A stretch of 64,000 nt of DNA from Cupriavidus pauculus (lineage in GTDB: Bacteria; Pseudomonadota; Gammaproteobacteria; Burkholderiales; Burkholderiaceae). The stretch spans positions 1-64,000 of the forward strand of contig NZ_PJRP01000002.1 in NCBI RefSeq assembly GCF_002858765.1, read 5' to 3'. The notes below the pieces were generated by a model. That model searched no databases and was not told the DNA's origin. It was given only the letters and a program-made list of their open reading frames with translations. Position 1 is the first letter of the stretch. The number at the start of each line of letters is the position of its first letter. The position numbers were made by a program, and so were the translations under genes. This document shows positions 7,831 through 17,392 of this stretch, one piece after another.

Positions 7831-9048
7831 CTACCGCACCAGTTGATTGATTTCGATGATCGGCATCAGCACGGCAAGCACGATCAGCAGCACCACCACA
7901 CCCATCGTCAGGATCAGCAGCGGCTCCAGCAGGCTGGTCAGGAACAGCGTCCGGCGCTCCAGTTCCTGGGCTTCGCCAATGGCCGCGCGTTCCAGCATCA
8001 CGGGCAGGTTGCCCGTGGCTTCACCCGAACGGATCAGGTGCACCAGCACCGGCGGAAACTGGTTCTGCGCGGCCAGCGCGCGGGCCAGCGACGCGCCTTC
8101 GCGCACGCGCGTGGTGGCGTCGTCGACGTTGTTCTTCAGCGCCACGTTCGTCAGCGTCTCGCCTGCCGCCTGCAGGCTGCGCAGGATCGGCACGCCGGCC
8201 GATACGAGGATGGCCAGCGTGCTGGCAAAGCGCGCGGTGTTGTAGCCGCGAATCAGCTTGCCCAGCAGCGGTGCGGTCAGCAGCCAGCGATGCCACGACA
8301 GCTTGATGTCGGGCTGCTTCAGCAGGCTGCGGATAATCGCGGAGATCACCGCGATCACGACCACCGCGGCCCACCACCAGTTGCGCACGAAGTCGGACAG
8401 CCACAGCATGACGATGGTCAGCGTGGGCAGCTTCTGCTTGGTGTTGGCGAACACGCTGACCACCTGCGGCACCACGTACGACAGCAGGAAGATCACGATG
8501 GCAAACGCCACGAACGTGACAATGGCCGGGTAGGTGAACGCCAGACGGATCTTCGACGTCAGCTGGTTGCGGGTCTCGATATAGGTGGCCAGCCGCTCCA
8601 GCACCACGCCCAGGTGGCCCGAGTGCTCGCCCGCCGACACCAGCGCGCGATAGATGTCCGGAAAATCCTTCGGATGCTGGGACAGCGCCACGGACAGCGA
8701 ACTGCCGCCCATCACTTCGGCGCGAATGCCGGCCAGCAACTCGTGTACATACTGGCGTTCGGCCTGGTCGGCCAGCGCACCCAGCGCTTCGTCGAGCGGC
8801 AGGCCTGACACGATCAGGCTGGCCAGCTGGCGTGTGAACAGCGCCTGCTCCTGCGTGGACAGCCGTCGCACGAACACGGTGTTGCTGCTGCGCTGGGCCA
8901 GGCCGGCACCGGCCAGTGGGTCAACGGTGAGCGGGGTCAGGCCGCGCGCACGCAGTTGTGCGCGCGCCTGCTTGGGACTGTCGGCCTCGATCACGCCGCG
9001 ATCGGCGCGGCCGGTGGCGTCAGCGGCCTCATAGCGATAGGCGGGCAT
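7831..9048 (-). CDS. gspF: Type II secretion inner-membrane platform protein GspF
   Basis: A 405-residue polytopic protein of the GspF/PilC family. It has two repeated cytoplasmic T2SF domains (FTRQLASLIVSGLPLDEAL near residue 75 and FASTLAILVSAGVPILRSL near residue 275), each followed by membrane helices, and a final helix (LLEPLLILTMGVVVLLIVLAVLMPI). GspF links the GspE ATPase to the pseudopilus assembly platform. It is the last gene of the minus-strand gsp cluster, 15 bp after gspE, and is followed by palindromic hairpins before the convergent NYN gene. The length is normal for the family. Confidence 0.97.
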   Translation of the reverse strand: MPAYRYEAADATGRADRGVIEADSPKQARAQLRARGLTPLTVDPLAGAGLAQRSSNTVFVRRLSTQEQALFTRQLASLIVSGLPLDEALGALADQAERQYVHELLAGIRAEVMGGSSLSVALSQHPKDFPDIYRALVSAGEHSGHLGVVLERLATYIETRNQLTSKIRLAFTYPAIVTFVAFAIVIFLLSYVVPQVVSVFANTKQKLPTLTIVMLWLSDFVRNWWWAAVVVIAVISAIIRSLLKQPDIKLSWHRWLLTAPLLGKLIRGYNTARFASTLAILVSAGVPILRSLQAAGETLTNVALKNNVDDATTRVREGASLARALAAQNQFPPVLVHLIRSGEATGNLPVMLERAAIGEAQELERRTLFLTSLLEPLLILTMGVVVLLIVLAVLMPIIEINQLVR

Positions 9049-9063
9049 GCTGCGGTCTCCGCC

Positions 9064-10605
9064 TTACTCGCGCGTCACGCGCAGCACCTCTTCGAGCGAG
9101 GTCGCGCCACTGTCGATCCAGCGCTGCGCGTCGCCGCGCATCGTGTGCATGCCCTTGGACAGCGCCACCTGCTTGATCTCGGATTCCGGCTGCTGGCGAT
9201 GGATCATGGTCTGGATCTCGCTGTCGACGGTCAGCAGTTCGTACACACCCATCCGGCCCTGGTAGCCCGAATGGCCGCACTTGTCGCAGCCCACCGCATG
9301 CCACACGCGCTGCAGCGACTTGCCCTGCGTGTGCAGCGCTTCCGCCTCGGACGGCGTGACTTCGATGACTTCCTCGCGCTTGCAGTGCGGGCACAGGCGC
9401 CGTACCAGCCGCTGCGCCAGCACGCCGAGTAGCGACGACGACAGCAGGAACGGCTCGATGCCCATGTCCACCAGGCGCGTCACGGCCGACGCCGAATCGT
9501 TGGTGTGCAGCGTGGCCAGCACCAGGTGGCCCGTCAGCGACGCCTGCACCGCGATCTGCGCGGTTTCCAGGTCGCGGATTTCGCCGATCATCACCACGTC
9601 CGGATCTTGCCGCAGGATCGCGCGCAGCGCCTTGCCGAACGTCATGTCGATCCGCGGGTTGACCTGCGTCTGGCCGATGCCGTCGAGGTCGTACTCGATC
9701 GGATCTTCCACGGTCATGATGTTCGTCGTGTGCGAATCGAGTCGCGACAGCGCCGCGTAGAGCGTGGTCGTCTTGCCGGAACCGGTCGGGCCCGTCACCA
9801 GCACGATGCCGTGGGGCTGGCGCACCAGATTGTCGAAGCCGCCCAGCGTCTCGCGCGCCATGCCCAGCTTGGCCAGGTCCAGCCGGCCCGCCTCCTTGTC
9901 CAGCAGGCGCAGCACCGCGCGCTCGCCGTGCCCGGTGGGCAGCGTCGATACCCGCACATCCACTGGACGCCCGCCCACGCGCAGCGTGATGCGGCCGTCC
10001 TGCGGCAGGCGCTTTTCGGCAATGTCGAGCTGCGCCATGATCTTGATCCGCGAGATCAGCGCGCCGTGCAGCGCCTTCTTGGGCCGCACCACGTCGCGCA
10101 GCGTGCCGTCCACCCGGAAGCGCACCACCGACGCCGATTCGAACGGTTCGATGTGGATATCCGATGCCTGCTCGCGCGCGGCCTGGGTCAGCAGCGCGTT
10201 GATCATGCGGATGATCGGCGCGTCGTCTTCGGATTCCAGCAGGTCTTCCACGGCCGGAATGTCCTGCATCAGGCGCGACAGGTCGACCTCGCCCTCCACC
10301 TCGCCCACCACCTGCGCGGCCGAGCCGTCCTGGCGGTTGTAGGCATCCGACATGGCCGCTTCCAGCGCAGCCGGCTCCAGCACGCGCAGGTGCAGCGCGC
10401 CATGCACGCGCGCCACTTCGGCCAGCGCGGCCGGCGACGTCTTGCGGCTGACCCAGACTTCGAGCCCGTCCGGGCGCTGGTGCGCGATCAGCAGCGGGGC
10501 CTCGCGCGAGAACGAATACGATACGAGCCGTGCCGCCATCGGCGACGGCGGCTCCAGGGGCGCTTCGGCCCCATTGGCGGGGGTGGCGAGGGTTTCGGTG
10601 GCCAT
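9064..10605 (-). CDS. gspE: Type II secretion ATPase GspE
   Basis: A 513-residue secretion ATPase that powers pseudopilus extension from the cytoplasmic face. The Walker A motif GPTGSGKTT is at residues 272-280. The Asp box (MTVEDPIEYDLDGIGQ), Walker B (DPDVVMIGEIRD) and His box (TGHLVLATLHTND) follow. A zinc-binding Cys4 module, CPHC then CDKCGHSGYQGR, is present around residues 400-440, as in the GspE/PilB family. The N-terminal domain carries a short proline-rich lead. The gene sits between gspD (11 bp upstream) and gspF. Confidence 0.97.
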   Translation of the reverse strand: MATETLATPANGAEAPLEPPSPMAARLVSYSFSREAPLLIAHQRPDGLEVWVSRKTSPAALAEVARVHGALHLRVLEPAALEAAMSDAYNRQDGSAAQVVGEVEGEVDLSRLMQDIPAVEDLLESEDDAPIIRMINALLTQAAREQASDIHIEPFESASVVRFRVDGTLRDVVRPKKALHGALISRIKIMAQLDIAEKRLPQDGRITLRVGGRPVDVRVSTLPTGHGERAVLRLLDKEAGRLDLAKLGMARETLGGFDNLVRQPHGIVLVTGPTGSGKTTTLYAALSRLDSHTTNIMTVEDPIEYDLDGIGQTQVNPRIDMTFGKALRAILRQDPDVVMIGEIRDLETAQIAVQASLTGHLVLATLHTNDSASAVTRLVDMGIEPFLLSSSLLGVLAQRLVRRLCPHCKREEVIEVTPSEAEALHTQGKSLQRVWHAVGCDKCGHSGYQGRMGVYELLTVDSEIQTMIHRQQPESEIKQVALSKGMHTMRGDAQRWIDSGATSLEEVLRVTRE

Positions 10606-10616
10606 GACGATGATGC

Positions 10617-13043
10617 TCAGCTCTGCGGGGCCTGACGCTTCGCGAACGACTCGTCGTTGAACGACAGCGGCCGCGGCGTCACGGACTGGGGCGCCTGCTG
10701 CGGCGCTTGCTGCGGCAACGGTTGCGGCACCGGCTGCGAACCCGACTGGCCAGGCGCCTGGTCCAGCGGCAGCGGACCCTGCTGCAGCATGCCGCCGCGC
10801 GGATCCACGAACGGCGTGGTCGGCGCGTTGGCCGGCGGCAGCACCGGCGTGACCGCATCATTGACGATCATGTTAGGCGACACGAAGCTTTGCTGCTGCG
10901 TGCGCATGTAGTCGTAGCGGTCCTGCGTCAGGCGGTCGGTGGCGGCCGTCGTGCGCATCACATACGGGCGCAGGAACACCAGCAGGTTGGTCTTGGCGCG
11001 GTTCTTGTTCTCGTAGCGGAACAGCGAGCCGATCCAGGGGATGTCGCCCAGCAGCGGCACCTTCTGCACGCCGTCGCCGTAGTTGTCCTCGATCAGGCCG
11101 CCCAGCACGATGATCTGGCCGTCGTCCACCAGCACGTTCGTCTCGATCGAGCGGACGTTGGTGGTCGGACCCGACGCGTTGGCGAGCGTGCCGGCCACCA
11201 CCGACGAGGATTCCTGATAGATCTGCATCTTGACCAGCCCGCCTTCGCTGATCTGCGGGCGCACGCGCAGCGTGATACCGACGTCCTTGCGGTCGAAGGT
11301 CTGGAACGGCGTCACCGTGGCGCTGCTGCCGGTCTGCGAATAGGAGCCGGTCGTGATCGGAATATTCTGGCCGATCAGGATCTTGGCCTCTTCGTTCTCA
11401 AGCGTGATCAGGTTCGGCGTGGACAGCAGGTTCACGCTGCCATTGGTGCCCAGTGCCCGCAGCAGCGCGCCAAGGCCCAGGGCCTTGTTCACGACGCCAA
11501 GGTTCAGGCCGCCCGCCGTGGGCAGCAACTGCTGGATCGCGGCCAGACCGGCGGTCTTGTTCTCGCCGTAAAGCACGCCGGCGGCGGTCAGGTTGACGAT
11601 ATTCTGGCCGCCGGTGCCGAAGTTCGTGCCCGCAAAGCCGGTGACGCTGCCGCCGTTGTTGACCAGGCCCTGCCACTGGATGCCGAGTTCGCTGGCCTGC
11701 GTGGACGTGACCTCGACGATCATCGATTCGATGTAGACCTGCGCTCGGCGCGCGTCCAGGTCTTCGATCACGCCGCGCAGGTTGCGGTAGACCGGTTCGC
11801 TGGCCGTGATGATCAGCGAGTTGGTCGACGGATCGGCCTGGATGATGCCGCCGGTGGTGGGCTGCTGGTTCACGGCAAACGAGGTCGAGAACGCATTCGA
11901 ACCGCCGCCCATGCCGCCAAAGCCCGACGAGCCCGAGCTGCTGCGGTTGTAGCCACTGCTGCCGCCGCCGGTGTACTGGCCGCTCTGCGGCAGCGACGTG
12001 GTCTGCGTCGTGGCACCCGTGGCGCCGGCGATGCCGCCCGCCTGGCCGCCCTGCGCCGAACTCGTGAAACTACTATCCGCGGCGACGATGGCACGCAGCG
12101 TGGCGGCCAGCTTCACCGCGTCGGCGTTCTTGAGCGGCACCACCCAGATATTGCCGGGGCGGGCGTAGGGCTGATCGATCTTCTCGATCAGCTGGCGCGC
12201 CTGCTGCACGCGCGCGCGGCTGGTAGCGCGAATGATCAGCGAATTGCTACGCGGCTCGGCCACGACGGTCGTGCGGAGCGAGGCATCCCCGGCCGTCGCG
12301 CCGCCACCCGGACCGCCGGCCGCCGAGGGGTCCAGCAGCTTCTGCAGCACCACGGCCGCATCGCTGGCCACGGCATTCTTGAGCGGCACCAGTTCGACCT
12401 CACCCGATGCCGGCGCGTCCACGGCCGCGATGATGCGGGCCAGGCGTCGCAGGTTGTCGGCGTAGTCGGTAATCACCAGCGTGTTGTTGGCCGGGTACGC
12501 GGTGATGGTGTTGTTCGGCGCGATCATCGGCCGCAGCACCGGTACCAGGTTGTTGGCCGACTCGTAGTTCAGCCGGAACACCTGTGTCACCACCTGGTCG
12601 CCGCGGCCGGCGCCGGCGCCGATCACGGTGGGCGAGCCCTGCAGCTTGGCATCGGCCTCGGGCACCACCTTCGTGAAGCCATTGGATTCCACCATCGCGT
12701 AGCCCTGCATCCGCAGCACCGAGCCCAGCGTTTCCAGCGCCTGGGCGCGCGACACCGGCTGTTCGGTCACCAGGTTCACGGTGCCCTTCACGCGCGGGTC
12801 GATCACGAAATTCTTGCCTGTGGCCTGTCCCACCGCCTTCACCACCGATTCGAGATCGGCGTTGACGAAGTTCAACACCACCTGGTCACGATTGCGCGGC
12901 GTGATGTCGTTGGGTTGCGGTACCTGCTGCTGCGGCTGTGCCCACGCCATGGCGGGCGACAGCAGCGACAGGCTGCACAGCAGCGCGGTGGCGCGGGCGC
13001 AGACGGTACGAACGAGGCGGGAGTTTGCTTGCGTTTTCATCAT
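10617..13043 (-). CDS. gspD: Type II secretion outer-membrane secretin GspD
   Basis: An 808-residue secretin that forms the outer-membrane channel. A signal peptide covers the first ~35 residues (ALLCSLSLLSPAMAWA). An N0 domain follows (VVLNFVNADLESVVKAVGQATGKNFVIDP), then the N1-N3 repeats; N3 is interrupted by a long Gly/Ser-rich insert. The C-terminal secretin domain includes VPLLGDIPWIGSLFRYENK. The tail beyond ~720 is rich in Pro and Gln. Two adjacent ATGs (13043 and 13040) are possible starts. The gene follows gspN by 34 bp. No pilotin gene (gspS) is visible here. Confidence 0.97.
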   Translation of the reverse strand: MMKTQANSRLVRTVCARATALLCSLSLLSPAMAWAQPQQQVPQPNDITPRNRDQVVLNFVNADLESVVKAVGQATGKNFVIDPRVKGTVNLVTEQPVSRAQALETLGSVLRMQGYAMVESNGFTKVVPEADAKLQGSPTVIGAGAGRGDQVVTQVFRLNYESANNLVPVLRPMIAPNNTITAYPANNTLVITDYADNLRRLARIIAAVDAPASGEVELVPLKNAVASDAAVVLQKLLDPSAAGGPGGGATAGDASLRTTVVAEPRSNSLIIRATSRARVQQARQLIEKIDQPYARPGNIWVVPLKNADAVKLAATLRAIVAADSSFTSSAQGGQAGGIAGATGATTQTTSLPQSGQYTGGGSSGYNRSSSGSSGFGGMGGGSNAFSTSFAVNQQPTTGGIIQADPSTNSLIITASEPVYRNLRGVIEDLDARRAQVYIESMIVEVTSTQASELGIQWQGLVNNGGSVTGFAGTNFGTGGQNIVNLTAAGVLYGENKTAGLAAIQQLLPTAGGLNLGVVNKALGLGALLRALGTNGSVNLLSTPNLITLENEEAKILIGQNIPITTGSYSQTGSSATVTPFQTFDRKDVGITLRVRPQISEGGLVKMQIYQESSSVVAGTLANASGPTTNVRSIETNVLVDDGQIIVLGGLIEDNYGDGVQKVPLLGDIPWIGSLFRYENKNRAKTNLLVFLRPYVMRTTAATDRLTQDRYDYMRTQQQSFVSPNMIVNDAVTPVLPPANAPTTPFVDPRGGMLQQGPLPLDQAPGQSGSQPVPQPLPQQAPQQAPQSVTPRPLSFNDESFAKRQAPQS

Positions 13044-13077
13044 CGGTTTCAGGCTTGGGCTTCGGCAGCTTCGGCAA

Positions 13078-13884
13078 TCAGAAGCGCAGCCTTGTCACGT
13101 TGTTTTCCGTTCGTCCCAGCAGGCTCAACAGGCCCGCCAGCTGGGTGGCCGCCTCGGGGTCGGCATGGGCCGTACCCTCGAAGCGGGACTGCCGACCGAG
13201 TGTGCCGCTGCCCTCCAGGTGCAGCGGTCCGGCCGTGGTCTTCAATTGCAACTTGCCATCGGCACCGGTCAGGTCGACTTCCGCGCGATAGCTGCCCAAC
13301 GGGCGCAGGCGGCTCACTGCCGCCGACATCTGATCCAGCTGTAGGGTCAGGCGTCCGAATTTCTGGTTGCCGGCAAACTTGCCTTGCAGCGCCGTCCAGT
13401 CGATCCGCATCGTGCCGTCCGGCCGCAGCGTGTTGAACGGGGCGCCAATGCCTTCCAGCAGCGATGCCGGCAGGCGGATACCGCCCGACTGCACGGTCCA
13501 GCCGACAGGTGTCACCGCAACTGTTACCGGCGCGGCCATCGTCATGTCCTGTTCCAGCATCAGGCGCAGCGTGCCGGTCAGCAATGGCCAGAACGCCACG
13601 TCCCAGGTCAGCCGGCCCGGCAGCACGGTCGATGTCTGGCTGCCCGCGCCCGCCGACAGCGCCACCGTGGCGCTGCCATGCCAGAGCGTGCCGGCTGCAT
13701 CCGCCAGCAGCACGCGGCGTCCGCTTTCCATGGCGATGCGCTCGGCCATCCAGGTGGCGGGCAGCGACGCCGTCACGGTTACCACCACCGTTGCCGCACC
13801 GAGCAACGTCCAGCGCAGCCATTGCCAGCCGCGCGACGCGCCGGCGCGCCGACGGGGCAGGCGCAGGGCTTCGAGCCGCGCCAT
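13078..13884 (-). CDS. gspN: Type II secretion protein GspN
   Basis: A 268-residue inner-membrane-anchored protein with one N-terminal helix (WLRWTLLGAATVVVTVTASLP) and a periplasmic beta-rich domain containing GTLWHGSA. This pattern is typical of GspN. ATG 13884 overlaps the gspM stop by one base (TGATG), indicating translational coupling. GspN is an accessory subunit present in only some systems; its exact role is unsettled. Confidence 0.9.
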   Translation of the reverse strand: MARLEALRLPRRRAGASRGWQWLRWTLLGAATVVVTVTASLPATWMAERIAMESGRRVLLADAAGTLWHGSATVALSAGAGSQTSTVLPGRLTWDVAFWPLLTGTLRLMLEQDMTMAAPVTVAVTPVGWTVQSGGIRLPASLLEGIGAPFNTLRPDGTMRIDWTALQGKFAGNQKFGRLTLQLDQMSAAVSRLRPLGSYRAEVDLTGADGKLQLKTTAGPLHLEGSGTLGRQSRFEGTAHADPEAATQLAGLLSLLGRTENNVTRLRF

Positions 13885-14477
13885 CAGTTGCGGCCACCGG
13901 CACCAGGGCCTTGCAGCGTTGCCGTGACGTTGACCAGCGCTGTGGCGCCGACATAGCTGATGCGGGCGTCCGTTACCTTGAGCCGCTGCTGGGCGCGCAC
14001 ATCCTGCAGCCAGCTGGCCACGGCGCCGAAGGCCACCTTGTCCAGCTGCACCTGCACGGCGTTGTCGCCCGTGGCCGCCAGGCGGGTGGGCTTCAGTCCG
14101 TGCTGTCCGAGGTTGTCCTGCAGCGCCTGGGTCAGCGCATCGCCGCGCAGCGACGGCGCCGGGCTGGCCTGCAGGCCGCGCGCTTCCTGCGCCAGCGTTT
14201 CCATTTCGGCCAGGTCGGCGCGTTGCGCCGGCAGGTTGCGCATCAGGCGGTCTCGGCCGGTGGCGGCAGGCTCCCACAGCACCAGATAGCCGAACACCAG
14301 CACCAGTACGACCACGCCGCCACCAAGGATGGCCTGCTCGCGCGGATTGCGGGCGTTCCAGAAGGTGTCGAACCGTTCGCGCCAGACGTCGGGTACGCGC
14401 GGGCGCAGCCTGCCAAGGCGGCCAGCGGACGTACCCGTTGCAGCGGTGGGCCGATTGGCGGATTTAACGAACTTCAT
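13884..14477 (-). CDS. gspM: Type II secretion protein GspM
   Basis: A 197-residue bitopic protein with a cytoplasmic N-terminus, then RNPREQAILGGGVVVLVLVFGYLVLWEP as the membrane anchor, and a periplasmic ferredoxin-like domain. GspM dimerises with GspL in the assembly platform. ATG 14477 overlaps the gspL stop (ATGA) and its own stop overlaps gspN, so L-M-N are translationally coupled. The start fits the usual GspM length. Confidence 0.93.
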   Translation of the reverse strand: MKFVKSANRPTAATGTSAGRLGRLRPRVPDVWRERFDTFWNARNPREQAILGGGVVVLVLVFGYLVLWEPAATGRDRLMRNLPAQRADLAEMETLAQEARGLQASPAPSLRGDALTQALQDNLGQHGLKPTRLAATGDNAVQVQLDKVAFGAVASWLQDVRAQQRLKVTDARISYVGATALVNVTATLQGPGAGGRN

Positions 14478-16030
14478 GCGCCGGCCCTGCCTTGCGCCGG
14501 ATTGTCGGCGCGCGATTCGGTCTTGATCGTCCAGCGCGAGCCGGGCGGTGTCGGGGTGCCGCCGGCCCGCACGGTGGCGTCCGGCGGGGACTTGTCTTCT
14601 TCCATCTGCAGGCCTGCTTGCCGCGCGGCATTGCGCAGCGCATTGGTATTGGTGCCCGCCTTGAGCGTGACGTAGAGCGCGCCGGCGCGATAGTCGAGCT
14701 GCAGCAGCGCGTCGGGCGGCAGGTCGTGGGCGGCGCGTGCAAAGCCATCGGCCAGCGGCAGGAAATCGCTGGGCGTGCTGCGGCCACTGGCCGTACGCAG
14801 CTGTTCCATCTGGCGACGCATCAGCAGCGGTGGCTCGGCCACCGGCGGCACATTCGGAAAGGCGGTATGCAGAATGTCGACCTGGGCCGCGTCGATGCGC
14901 TTTGATTCCTGGCGCAGCATCAGCCATTGGATGTTCATGCCGATGATCTGCGCCAGCACCAGCCCCACTGCCAGGGCCACCGGCAGACGCCAGGCCAGCA
15001 CGTTCCAGCGGTCCATCCGGCCCTGGGCGAACTCGAATTGCGCCAGGTCGATCTGCGGCTCGCGCAGGCAGGCTTCGGCGCCCGCCAGCCAGACGCGCCA
15101 ATTTTCGGAAATCCGCGATGCGCGAGCCACCGGACGCTGCGAACGCAGTGCTGGCACGGAGGCATGGGCCAGCGCGGCTGGGTCGCCATGCCATTCGCCG
15201 GTCGGGGCCAGCGCCTGCCAGGCGGCCAGGGCCTGGTCATTGAGCAGCAGCCCGTAGCCATCGTAGGGGCCGGTCCGGACTGTCAGCTGCCAGAGTCTGG
15301 CAGCGTCGGCGGCGGCCGGGGGCGGCGCGGCGGCGTCCAGCAGCGAGGCCGACTGGGCCAGCGCCGATGTCGCGGCTTCCACCACCAGCGTGGCGGGCGG
15401 GGCCGATTCATCGGTGGTGGCGGGGATTTCGGGGACGGATGCGGGCGACGGCGACGCGGGTGCGACGGCTTCGGCCAGGGCCGGTTCAGATGTCTCGCGG
15501 GCTGCGGCCGGAGCCGGCGCCGGTGCGTCGGCTTGTGCCAGCGGCAGGCACAACTGCGCCGGCAGTACGCTGCGGCGGCGGTGCTTGTGTTCGGTGAACT
15601 GGTCGAGCGCGGCGCGCAGCCAGGCGCGGTCCGTGACCATCAGCAGGCGTCGGCGCGGGCCGCGGGCCGGGGCGGCCGGATCGAGCGCCGGCCCCAGTGC
15701 GATATGGCACGGCGCGGCGTCCGTGGCCAGCATGTCTTCCACCAGATTCGGCAGGGCCAGGCGCAGGCGGGCAGGCGGCAGCGGCGGCACCAAGGCTGTC
15801 GTGAGCAGCACATCGCTGGCGGCCAGAATCAGGACCAGGCGATCCGCCGCCGGCATTTCCCCAGCCAGGGCGTGGCCTTCGCGCAACAGCTCGGGCGCCG
15901 GCGACAGGCCGCCGGCACGGCTTTTCTCTGCGGATGCGCGTACCAGCGCAAAAGGCATCGCGCCAAACTGCCACGGTTGCGGCTGGTCATGCGGCCGGTG
16001 CGGCAGGCGGACGTAGAGCGTGGTACTCAA
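14474..16030 (-). CDS. gspL: Type II secretion protein GspL (probable TTG start)
   Basis: A 518-residue protein with a cytoplasmic actin-like domain, an Ala/Pro-rich linker around residues 165-250, one transmembrane segment (VALAVGLVLAQIIGMNIQWLML) and a periplasmic domain. GspL recruits GspE to the membrane. The product begins LSTTLYVRLPHRPHD; I chose TTG 16030 because AGGGAA lies 4 nt upstream and the family homology begins there. An ATG far upstream at 16147 adds an unlikely Arg/Pro-rich extension. A 276-bp gap separates it from gspK, unlike the other tightly packed gsp genes. Confidence 0.88.
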   Translation of the reverse strand: MSTTLYVRLPHRPHDQPQPWQFGAMPFALVRASAEKSRAGGLSPAPELLREGHALAGEMPAADRLVLILAASDVLLTTALVPPLPPARLRLALPNLVEDMLATDAAPCHIALGPALDPAAPARGPRRRLLMVTDRAWLRAALDQFTEHKHRRRSVLPAQLCLPLAQADAPAPAPAAARETSEPALAEAVAPASPSPASVPEIPATTDESAPPATLVVEAATSALAQSASLLDAAAPPPAAADAARLWQLTVRTGPYDGYGLLLNDQALAAWQALAPTGEWHGDPAALAHASVPALRSQRPVARASRISENWRVWLAGAEACLREPQIDLAQFEFAQGRMDRWNVLAWRLPVALAVGLVLAQIIGMNIQWLMLRQESKRIDAAQVDILHTAFPNVPPVAEPPLLMRRQMEQLRTASGRSTPSDFLPLADGFARAAHDLPPDALLQLDYRAGALYVTLKAGTNTNALRNAARQAGLQMEEDKSPPDATVRAGGTPTPPGSRWTIKTESRADNPAQGRAGA

Positions 16031-16281
16031 GATTTCCCTGTTATCTGTGGCGAAGATACGCTGGAGGCGCGTGGCAGGCCGGTCGGCCGCCCGTTGGCGC
16101 CCCGGTGCCATGCGCTGGGGCAGGCTGGAGCGGACTGGCGGGCACAATCTCTGGCCCGGCGGCAGTTGGCTGCACCGGACCCGGCTCGGCGCAGCAGCAT
16201 ACCTTGCCTGTGTGACTTACGCGCGTCAATAGTGGTCCGACTGATTCTGCAGAACGATGATTCCGACACGCATCCGGGCAA

Positions 16282-16307
16282 AAACGGCTTGCGGCTCGGC
16301 GCCGTTT
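16282..16307 (-). terminator. Candidate terminator at the end of gspK
   Basis: On the minus strand AAACGGC and GCCGTTT pair around a 12-nt loop and are followed by further T residues (plus-strand A-run 16280-16284). The hairpin overlaps the gspK stop codon. It would at least partly separate gspG-K from gspL-F. The stem is only 7 bp, so it is a weak candidate. Confidence 0.45.
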
Positions 16308-17392
16308 CAGCGTTGCTCGGGCATCGCGTCCGCGTCGCGGGTCCAGATGATGCGCGTGTTATTGCCTCCGCCGAACCCGTCTGACCGGTACACCAGCGAC
16401 ACCTTCAGGCGCCGCGCGCGCTCGTGCCGGACCAGCCCGTAAATCAGGAAATAGTGAGTGAGCACATCGATCGTATCGTTATCGATGGTGGCCTGCGGCG
16501 CAATGCCGTGGAGCTGGGTCGTCACATCGCTGATGTTGTTGAAGTAGGCGCGGTCACGCTGGCGCACCAGTTCGCGCGCCCGATCCAGCGGCAACTGGTC
16601 GATCACCGCGGACAGCACTTCGGCGTCGGCGGTATTCGCATTGACGGCAGTGCGCTGCGGCAGCACCGTAACAAAGGACTCAAGCGCCGCCACCATCGCC
16701 GGCGTATAGCCGGGGATGGCGAGCAGGTCTTCCACGCTGTCGGGTGGGCGCGGCGCGGGCTGGCCGTCCGACGGCACGCCCCGGGCGGCGCGCACGAAAT
16801 ATCGGACGGTTGGCTCGGCCAGGCCAGGGTTCATGCCCAGCGTTTGAAGCAGGCGTCTGAACGCCTGCAGCGACACCCCGTTGATGCTGACCATGCGGCC
16901 CGCGCCGTTGGCCTGCTCAATGTTGTAGAGGTTGGTCAGGTTAAAACGCGCCTGCGCATCGAGGATACGGCCGGACACGAACGACGTTTCGCCGCCTTCG
17001 GCCGTGCTGACGCCTGCGCCCAGGAAGTCGGACAGCCGGGTTTCCGCCACGGGCACCGACCACGGCTCGCCCAGGTAGTCCACCTGCGAGCGGCGCCTGT
17101 CGTCGCGCAGGATCAGGCGCGACCAGTCCACCGCCGCGCGTTCGATCCAGGCGGCCTGGGCCACCAGGCGCTGGTTCTCGATCGAACGGATCTGCACCTG
17201 CTGGCGCCACAGCATGCCCGATACCACGACCACGGCCAGCGTCACCATCAGCAGCGCTGTCACCACGGCGGCGCCCTGCTGGCGGCGCGTGTGGCGCGAC
17301 AAGGAATGCGTGGGCACGGGCGGAGCGGACAGGGGTGGGGTGGACAAACGCGGGGTGGGTTCGGGCGGGGAGGGGAAGGGCGCGCGCGTCAT
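16307..17392 (-). CDS. gspK: Type II secretion minor pseudopilin GspK
   Basis: A 361-residue minor pseudopilin that, with GspI and GspJ, caps the pseudopilus tip. The Pro-rich leader ends RRQQG, followed by the hydrophobic segment AAVVTALLMVTLAVVVVSGML; it lacks Glu at +5, as is normal for GspK. A large helical insertion (residues ~120-300) includes SVEDLLAIPGYTPAM. ATG 17392 overlaps the gspJ stop by one base (TGATG); GTG 17395 directly upstream is an alternative. Processing needs a prepilin peptidase, not encoded in this window. Confidence 0.95.
   Translation of the reverse strand: MTRAPFPSPPEPTPRLSTPPLSAPPVPTHSLSRHTRRQQGAAVVTALLMVTLAVVVVSGMLWRQQVQIRSIENQRLVAQAAWIERAAVDWSRLILRDDRRRSQVDYLGEPWSVPVAETRLSDFLGAGVSTAEGGETSFVSGRILDAQARFNLTNLYNIEQANGAGRMVSINGVSLQAFRRLLQTLGMNPGLAEPTVRYFVRAARGVPSDGQPAPRPPDSVEDLLAIPGYTPAMVAALESFVTVLPQRTAVNANTADAEVLSAVIDQLPLDRARELVRQRDRAYFNNISDVTTQLHGIAPQATIDNDTIDVLTHYFLIYGLVRHERARRLKVSLVYRSDGFGGGNNTRIIWTRDADAMPEQR

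Noticed and set aside
10707..13436. A 900-codon plus-strand frame antisense to gspD
   Set aside because: A coding-bias shadow; gspD on the other strand is complete with secretin motifs.
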